64,000 nt of DNA from positions 9,832,231 through 9,896,230 of the forward strand of contig LR746269.1 of the NCBI GenBank assembly GCA_902729315.2, in the 5' to 3' direction. Below the pieces are notes generated by a model. That model was not told the DNA's origin. It did no database searches and was given only the letters and a program-made list of their open reading frames with translations. The position numbers and the translations under genes are program-made. Shown here one piece after another: positions 58,001-64,000 of this stretch (position 1 is the stretch's first letter; each line of letters opens with the position of its first letter). This DNA is from Spirodela intermedia. Taxonomy: Eukaryota; Streptophyta; Magnoliopsida; Alismatales; Araceae.

Positions 58001-61000
58001 ATTCCTACCTCGCCAGAATTAGCATCAGCGCATCCAGTGACAGTTCCTTCCACAGAACCATGAGGTCGCTGAGCGTCATCCTGTCCTGTAATCCTTTGTT
58101 GAAAATCCTTGTGAAAATGCTGCTCATCTGATGACATGTTGAGCGATTCAGATTTCTGGAGAGGACGAGTATGCCACTGACTCTGCAGAAACGACTCAGG
58201 CTTCGATACAGCAGACAAAAAATTAAGTTCACTTTGTGATTCATGACCCTGATTCTGCAGATTCAAGATTTGCTGCATCTGCTGCAATCCCTGTGAAAAA
58301 TTCGACTTAAATTCTGGATCCTCTGAAAAATGTTTAAACCTCTCCTCAGAATGACTTTCAGACGTGATATTTGGCTCGAATTGACTGTGAAAATCCGAAA
58401 GGTTTTGTACAGGTGGTTGTGGAAGTAAAGGTTCAGGGCAATCATCAGTTCCATGACCACTTGAAATTTGGCCCCCAAAGCTGGTTGTCCGAGATGAATG
58501 GCTTGGTGAAACATTCTTCAACATGAGTGGTTGATTTTGCTGACTTTGCTTTTGCTGAAGCTGTGCAAACTGTTCATAGGCCTGGTTAGGTTGTTGCTGA
58601 AACTGCTGATGTTGTCGAAATGTTTGCATTTTCTGTTGAGATTTTAAATGGTCTACGGTAGAATGGACTGAATCGAAATTTGTCTTAGCATGCGACAACT
58701 CCTGCATTAGGGGAAAATTTGATTGATGGCCTTGCAGAGAAGGGTACATTTTTGATTTAGGCTGCAAAGTCATAGAATTTATGCTTTGATTACTCATTAT
58801 AGATCCAACAGCAGTCACCTGATCATAAATCCCATCTCCTGACAGACCACCTGTATTCATCCCATATCCATCCCCAGCCAATTTTTGGGATGATGACACT
58901 GCATAAAAAAGTTTATCCAATAGCTTCCATCAAATTATGAATAGTTCTCGCATAATGTGAATCATCCCGAGCCAGAAAACACTCCAAGTGATGGTGGGAA
59001 AGTTAAAAATATTATTTACCTGAGATGATTGGCTGTTGATGAGGCTCTATATGGTTCTGCACAGCCCTTTGAGACAACGTTGCATTTATAAGGCCTTCAG
59101 ACACTGCAGGTCCATTCATGACCTGTGCACTGTTACCAATTAATTGCACTCCTCCACTATTAACAGCTCCATTTGAGAATCTGTGAGGACTCTGATGCAC
59201 ACCAGATCTTGAACTAACTCCAACATAGGATCCAAGGCCATGCAACATGCTACTATTTTGATTATGGAGACCCTGTCTTTGATGTTGTAGTTGATCCTGC
59301 TGCTGTTGTGTTAAAATAGTTGATTCACCACTAGAAATTCTATCCCCACTTTTATATTCAGAATTCATGGGAAAAGATTGACGAACAGTTAACCCAGGAG
59401 TAGGCATCAGCTGAGTTGAGAGCTGTGGTGCACCAATTGATGGCATTGTGTTGGTCTGACTGAACATTGGAGACACATTTACAGGAGCCTGTTGGTACCC
59501 TGTAGGTAATGAACCTGTGGGAGACAGTACAAAATATTGTGCTCAAAAGGAAAGTCATCATAGAAGTAATGAAAAGATCTGTGCTGGGAATGGTAACTGT
59601 AAGAGAAAAGGATAAAAAATGCACCGTCAGTCATACCATTTGCAGAGGGCATCACATTGCCCATGATGGCAGAAGTTGCTGTTATGTTACCAGAACCATT
59701 AGAATTAGACGTGGCATTGCCCAGGTAACTAGTTACAGATGATTTTGATCCACTGTTGTGCGACATGCCCGGTGTGGGTATCATTGTATTCACAGATGAG
59801 GAAGATGATACACGTGGAGGTTGGTTGTGGCTGGAGAAACTCCTAAACACAGCATGTAAACGCCCCTCCAAAGTATCCATGTTCAGATAATCATCCTGAA
59901 CCCAAAATACAAGACAAAACGTGAGATGGAAACAGGAATCACTAAAACAAAAAGAAAGAAAAAACGAAATAAAAAATCCACCTTCAGATAAAAAAGTAGT
60001 TTTCATTGAATAAACGAGGCAGAAACTGTAAAAACTGAGTAAAAAAATCTGAACAAGTTGATAGAAATAGTCTTCAATAAACTGAAAATAAATGAGACGG
60101 TTCGGTATACTGGAAAAGTTCCAAGTTTCTTAGGATACAAGTTAAAAAAGGATGTCATATAAGTAATTATCCTCTGATGGTAAAATAATTTCACCAAAAA
60201 AGGAATCGAAAATATAAACCTTTGTGGCAGCTGCCCTATATAGTCCATGTTCCAACCGCCTCACAATATCTGGCAGCCTCTGGAGAAATTCAGCACTGAG
60301 ACTTGCGCGCTTCTGATGGAAGATCTGCGTGCTGCAAAGCAACAAAATGATTAGATGATGCTGCCTTTTGATGGACCATACGGACCTTACAACATTCTAC
60401 AGAAACATAAATTTTCACAAGTTACCCGATCAAAGAAAAAATAAAGAATATTACAATTGTCTTAAATAGAAACTACTTACAGAAGACAGACTAAAAAAAT
60501 TACTATCCTGCTAATTTTTACTTGCTACTTCAATAAAATGAAAAAGATTATTAACAGAATTCGAATAGTTGACAAAGAAATCCTTAGCACAAAGCAATGA
60601 AATTCAAACATTTGAATAGCAGGAACTGCTTCCGGAAGCAGAAATGGTTGTTTTCTTTGAATGAACTGGATTTACATTAACAGATTGATTTGGTGAAATT
60701 GTCAGGTACAATTCTCACCAAAATAATGAAATGAAACAGGAGTATGAAACAAAACGTTTTACCCAGCACTCTTTAAGCAACCATGGAAAAACCATCCACA
60801 ACATAATTTTATGTACCGCAGCCGCATCAAAATCCGTAGTCAACCCATGGAAAAAAAGGAAAGGAACCAACCAGTGACTCAGTCTCTTTTCATTTCCCAA
60901 AATAAGAAATAAGGTTTTCTTATTTTAAAAACAGTGAAAGAAACCGAATCTCCATAATATCCCCAGATGATGACTACCCGAGAGAAATGGTAATAAACTA

Positions 61001-63615
61001 AGAGAAAAGCATTTCACATTAAAAAAATAAAATCAAAGCCTGTACTAGTCAAGAATAACTGATAGGGCACATTTAAGGACTCCGCGCCAAACTGCAGGAA
61101 AAGTTATCCCAATAAATATCGAGGCCCAATATTCTTGCAACTGCTACCCATCAATAATGACAAACGAATCATCATTCCGTAAGATGCAGTTGGAAGTTCT
61201 AGGTCATTAGAAAGTAATGTAAAAGACTGAGGGTGCTTATGAAAAAAATTCTAGGGTTCCTCCCTATATTAAGGGGTCTAAAAGTTGAATGGAAAGTGAG
61301 GTGGTTTCTGCCGTTTTCCCCTGTCCTCTGTGACAAAGGTTTCTCTACATTTTCTATATGGTATCAGAGTGGGTTCATTCCGCTTGGGTTTCATCGGCTT
61401 TGTCTAGCATCTCCTGTCTGGGGGAGCACCACTGCTGTCACCTCTATTTGGCATCAGCTTTGTCCAATGTCTCTTGTCTGGGGGAGTGCTGCTGCTGCTG
61501 CCACCTCTGGTAGGCGTCATCTCTGCCCAGCATCTCTTCTCTGAGGGAGCACCATCACCGCCACCACCAAAGTCTGGCAGTATTTGGTGTCCCCCATCTG
61601 CCGTTGTCGCCGACATCCTCTGCCCCCATCTGCCAGCATGCTGCTATTGGCATCATGCTACCTTCCAGTGAGGCCTTCCGCCTCTGCTGAGTAACTTTTC
61701 AAAGAGGCTTTTCGCTGCCAAGTAGCTTTCTAGTGAGGCCTTCCACCTCTACCAAGTATTTTTCAGGCGAGAGTTTCTACCTCCAGCCGTGTTGCTTTCC
61801 AGTGAGGCCTTCCACCTCTGCTGAGTATCTTTCCAATGTCATCCCTATGTAGTCACCTTTCAGGTATTGTCTCAGTCCAGTGTCGTCCTCTGTCCTCAGT
61901 TCGACATCTTCCCTAGTCCGGCTACTAGAATCTCCCACAGTCCACGCAATTTGACAACATCTCAGGCAGTGTCAAAAAGCATCATTCCCCTATGATCAGG
62001 GTGTAACAACCATTAGACGAGCCAAAGGTGTCGGCGAATCCACAACCTTGGCAGTGGTCATCTTTGACAATCATCACAAGGAGAGTTGCTGCCACAATGG
62101 ATCATCGTCATCACCAACAAGTGAATGCTTGTGAACAACTTAGTCAAAATGAACTTCTCAAAAATTCATCTTGAGGGGGAGTGTTGGAATTCCTACGTCG
62201 TAAGAAAACAATGTAAAAGACTGAGAGTGTTTTTGAAAATTTGTCTAAGGCTCCTCCCTATATAAAGGGATATAAGAGTTGAATGGAAACTGAAGCGATT
62301 TCCATCGTTCTCTCCTTTGTCCTCTGTGATAGAAGTTTCTCTCCATTTTCTACACATACATTTCAGTAGATGCCCATCCTTGCACTAGAAAGTGTTAGAT
62401 TTCTCAAAAACAACCAAATTGCCTACAACTTCTTAATTAAATGAACAAGCCACAGGTGAAATGATATGAAAAAGCTAAAAAATATTGGGTATACAGCACA
62501 AATCATGCATGTTTATTGGTCACTTATCAAGAGATAGAGAAATATACAAGAGGTATAGTATTAGGATAAAAAGAGAAGAAAACATGTACATGCCATGCAT
62601 ATTACTAGGTGTATGGAATTGCGTCGACCCAATACTGGCCTGTTTTGCTGTCAGTTACTATGACTGCAGGTAGATGGGGCACAAAAAAATGATATGGAAA
62701 TGATATGTTGACTTGGAAACAACAAAACACAGCAAAGAGAGCATAGAAAGACATTACTGTGAGCTCAAAGTAATATACTTAAGGGTCATAGGATATGTAC
62801 TACATGAGAAGAACTGAAACGTGAACGATTCAACTTACATTACGAGACAAGCAAGAATAACATGAAACAACAGGCTAACCAAAATAGGGCAAAAATATCA
62901 ATCTGCACTCACCCACACCGTTTCATGTTCTGCTTACTTTGATGTTGAATTATGTTGACATCAACCAGCTGCCATGTGAATTTATGATAGCAGATACATG
63001 ACATGGAACTAAAAGAATAGGCTAAAGTTTGCATGAGACTGTCACTTCCATAATAGCAGATACATGACATGGAACTAGGCAAATGCTCGTCTTATCTTAC
63101 CCCTTTTAGACTGTTTTCTGTGTAGTGTACATAATTAATTCCAGTTTCATGTCTAATATGCAAGAGAATTCGCGATAATTATGTGTTTCGAAGCATTGCA
63201 AAACAGATAGATCAATAAAAGACTATGTAGCTTAATTGCAGTCCTCTAGAACAACTGATATCCAGTTCTTTTTACATGGTTTTGCACAAATTCACCAAAT
63301 TAGAAATATTTTTAGACTTATGAAATGTTGGCAATTACAAGCAACTGTGCCTATAATTTCAGAAAGGATTTTTTTCAATCAAATTAAATGCTTTAAATAT
63401 AACCCTGCACAGAGATTAATCCACGCCTCAAAATAAAGTGTGTCCTTTCTGCACAGGTCATGAATGCAATTTGAGACGGGGGAATTGACACTAATTTGAT
63501 AAATAAATGGAGACCAGATATTCAGGAACAAGGAAACTTACATTTTATCACACATTAACTTTCGGTGTGCTGCCATCTCAGGATCCATATTGCTGACCGC
63601 TCCTGTGCTTTGCAT
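49082..63615 (-). CDS. HAC1: Histone acetyltransferase of the p300/CBP family (HAC1-like)
   Basis: Sixteen coding exons on the minus strand: 63542-63615, 60220-60331, 59637-59895, 59020-59514, 57043-58898, 55979-56275, 55402-55677, 54686-54814, 54306-54506, 53949-54091, 53534-53846, 53122-53261, 51752-51830, 51262-51654, 49293-49510 and 49082-49193. All are GT-AG and in frame, giving 1,698 residues, the usual HAC1 length. Domains in order: KIX-like region (about 20-90), Gln-rich low-complexity part, TAZ1 (about 636-708, [18 protein letters not shown]...), PHD ([20 protein letters not shown]), CBP-type HAT (about 1124-1385, with [20 protein letters not shown]), ZZ1 ([19 protein letters not shown]), ZZ2 ([19 protein letters not shown]) and TAZ2 ([20 protein letters not shown]). 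It acetylates histones as a transcriptional co-activator, including in flowering-time control. The start is ATG 63613-63615; a conserved-looking longer N terminus is broken by a TAG. Confidence 0.95.
52615..52870. mobile_element. Possible solo LTR or TE remnant in a HAC intron
   Basis: Inside the intron between the exons at 51752-51830 and 53122-53261, a stretch beginning near TGTGGGAAAG has a repeated TTCCTAGTTTGTTGG/TTCCTAGTTTGTAGG phrase, TTTCCTTATTTTGTGGC, CTCGCATATAACAG and CTCCTAGGGTTTGCGCC. That texture is like a Copia-type LTR leader. No second copy, primer site or target duplication is seen, so this is tentative. Confidence 0.3.
61188..61358 (+). repeat. 5' LTR of the TRIM
   Basis: 171 bp. 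It aligns with the 3' copy through AATGTAAAAGACTGAG, CTCCCTATAT, GTTGAATGGAAA and TTTGTCCTCTGTGA-like stretches; the first base of the TG end is changed to A. It contains a CCTATATTAAGG element that matches the intact CCTATATAAAGG of the 3' copy. Confidence 0.88.
61411..61828 (+). repeat. Internal tandem repeats of the TRIM
   Basis: A unit around CTC(C/T)TGTCTGGGGGAG recurs near 61411, 61471 and 61534, spaced 60-63 bp. A second family of about 33 bp, like CTTTCCAGTGAGGCCTTCC followed by CCTCTGCTGAGTA, occurs about five times between 61661 and 61828. Confidence 0.8.
62182..62368 (+). repeat. 3' LTR of the TRIM
   Basis: 187 bp, starting TGTTGGAATTCC and ending CATTTCAGTA. It is about 14 bases longer than the 5' copy near its end and carries a TATATAAAGG TATA-like element. 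Confidence 0.85.
62987..63077. repeat. 25-bp direct repeat in a HAC intron
   Basis: ATAGCAGATACATGACATGG plus AACTA occurs at about 62987-63011 and again at about 63053-63077, a perfect 25-bp match 66 bases apart. Confidence 0.9.
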
Positions 63616-63639
63616 CCCTGGCGATAAAGTGCTAACGTA

Positions 63640-63714
63640 CTATGGGGAGAGACTGGGTAGCTGAGGTACAGCTTGGTTAGGCATCTGACAAGAAACCGTT
63701 GCACGCAAATTCAT
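63640..63714 (-). other. Interrupted conserved N terminus of the HAC protein (or upstream ORF)
   Basis: ATG at 63712-63714 opens MNLRATVSCQMPNQAVPQLP and stops at TAG (63640-63642, codon 25). The start resembles the conserved HAC N terminus (MN-(L/V)-QAHMSGQ...). The same frame continues after the TAG into the Met used as the start in the main entry. So either this is a 24-codon upstream ORF, or the ancestral N terminus has a premature stop or a sequence error. Confidence 0.7.
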
Positions 63715-63733
63715 CTCTTCGTCCTCTTATAAC

Positions 63734-63834
63734 CTACGAACCACACAGAGAAACTGTCAGGGTTCTGTAATAGGTCTAAAATTGGAAAAAGGAACAAACA
63801 AATTGAGCTGGATATAATGTACGACATGAGTCAC
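63734..63834 (-). other. Likely leader intron of the HAC gene
   Basis: On the minus strand an AAAG-GTGACT donor (exon end 63835) and a TTCGTAG acceptor (exon start 63733) bound a 101-bp AT-rich stretch upstream of the ATG at 63714. The leader exon then continues toward about 63920. This is inferred from splice signals only. Confidence 0.5.
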
Positions 63835-64000
63835 CTTTGGGGACACCAGTCCATAAGAGCCTTTCGCCTGGCTCTAGGAAGTGTTACCCGGGTGGACGCC
63901 ACACTGTTTGCAGCTGAAAAGGAACGGAAGCTCAGTTGAATCATGACGACTATAATTATTAAGCAGTTTGACTAGAAAAATATCAACATGAAATTAAGAA

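Larger units (their letters stand above)
61188..62368 (+). mobile_element. TRIM-type miniature LTR retrotransposon in a HAC intron
   Basis: Two direct repeats, 61188-61358 and 62182-62368, flank only about 820 bp. The 5' copy is followed at once by TGGTATCAGAG, the standard plant primer-binding site; the 3' copy is preceded by the purine tract TTGAGGGGGAG and starts TGTTGGAATTCC. The interior has no pol, only two families of short tandem repeats. GATGC stands on both sides (61183-61187 and 62369-62373) as a 5-bp target duplication. It lies in the 3.2-kb intron between the first two HAC coding exons, antisense to the gene. Confidence 0.9.

Noticed and set aside
1-64000. CRISPR arrays, operons, bacterial attachment sites
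   Set aside because: This is plant nuclear DNA with spliced genes. The only regular repeats are microsatellites, minisatellites and LTRs; none has the repeat-spacer pattern of CRISPR.

Overview
This is a gene-rich stretch of a flowering-plant nuclear genome. GT-AG introns, GC-rich first exons, abundant GA/CT microsatellites, LTR retrotransposon relics and a full set of plant-specific proteins all point that way. The strong GC bias of several coding exons would suit a non-grass monocot or another early-branching angiosperm, but the sequence does not fix the species. All exon models were built by hand from reading frames, splice signals and remembered protein families.

Layout, left to right. 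The 5' end of a cytosolic aspartyl-tRNA synthetase (minus) is divergent from a Raf-like protein kinase (plus). Next come a seven-exon chloroplast-envelope CemA-like protein, DLDG1 (minus), and a small RRM protein (plus) whose stop codon lies in a tRNA-Glu-like fragment. These are followed by a secreted GH17 beta-1,3-glucanase with an X8/CBM43 domain (minus), a UDP-rhamnose/UDP-galactose-type Golgi transporter (plus) with a long inverted repeat in its first intron, and a DUF1997 protein (minus). The right half has a dual-specificity phosphatase (plus), a conserved small cysteine-containing protein with a GC-AG intron (minus), a decayed Ty3/gypsy LTR element (38.5-42.5 kb), a clade-F-type PP2C phosphatase (minus), and a complete p300/CBP-type histone acetyltransferase of the HAC1 class (minus, 16 coding exons). 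A miniature LTR retrotransposon (TRIM) sits in the first long intron of that last gene.

The genes do not form a pathway. As I remember Arabidopsis chromosome 4, AspRS, the Raf-like kinase, DLDG1, the GH17 enzyme and the DUF1997 protein all lie around At4g310-At4g312, so the left half looks like an old conserved gene block. The most interesting signals are structural: the tRNA fragment that ends an ORF, the hairpin in the transporter intron, the TRIM with an apparent 5-bp target duplication, an in-frame stop in the conserved HAC N terminus, the GC-AG intron, and a microsatellite serving as a polypyrimidine tract.
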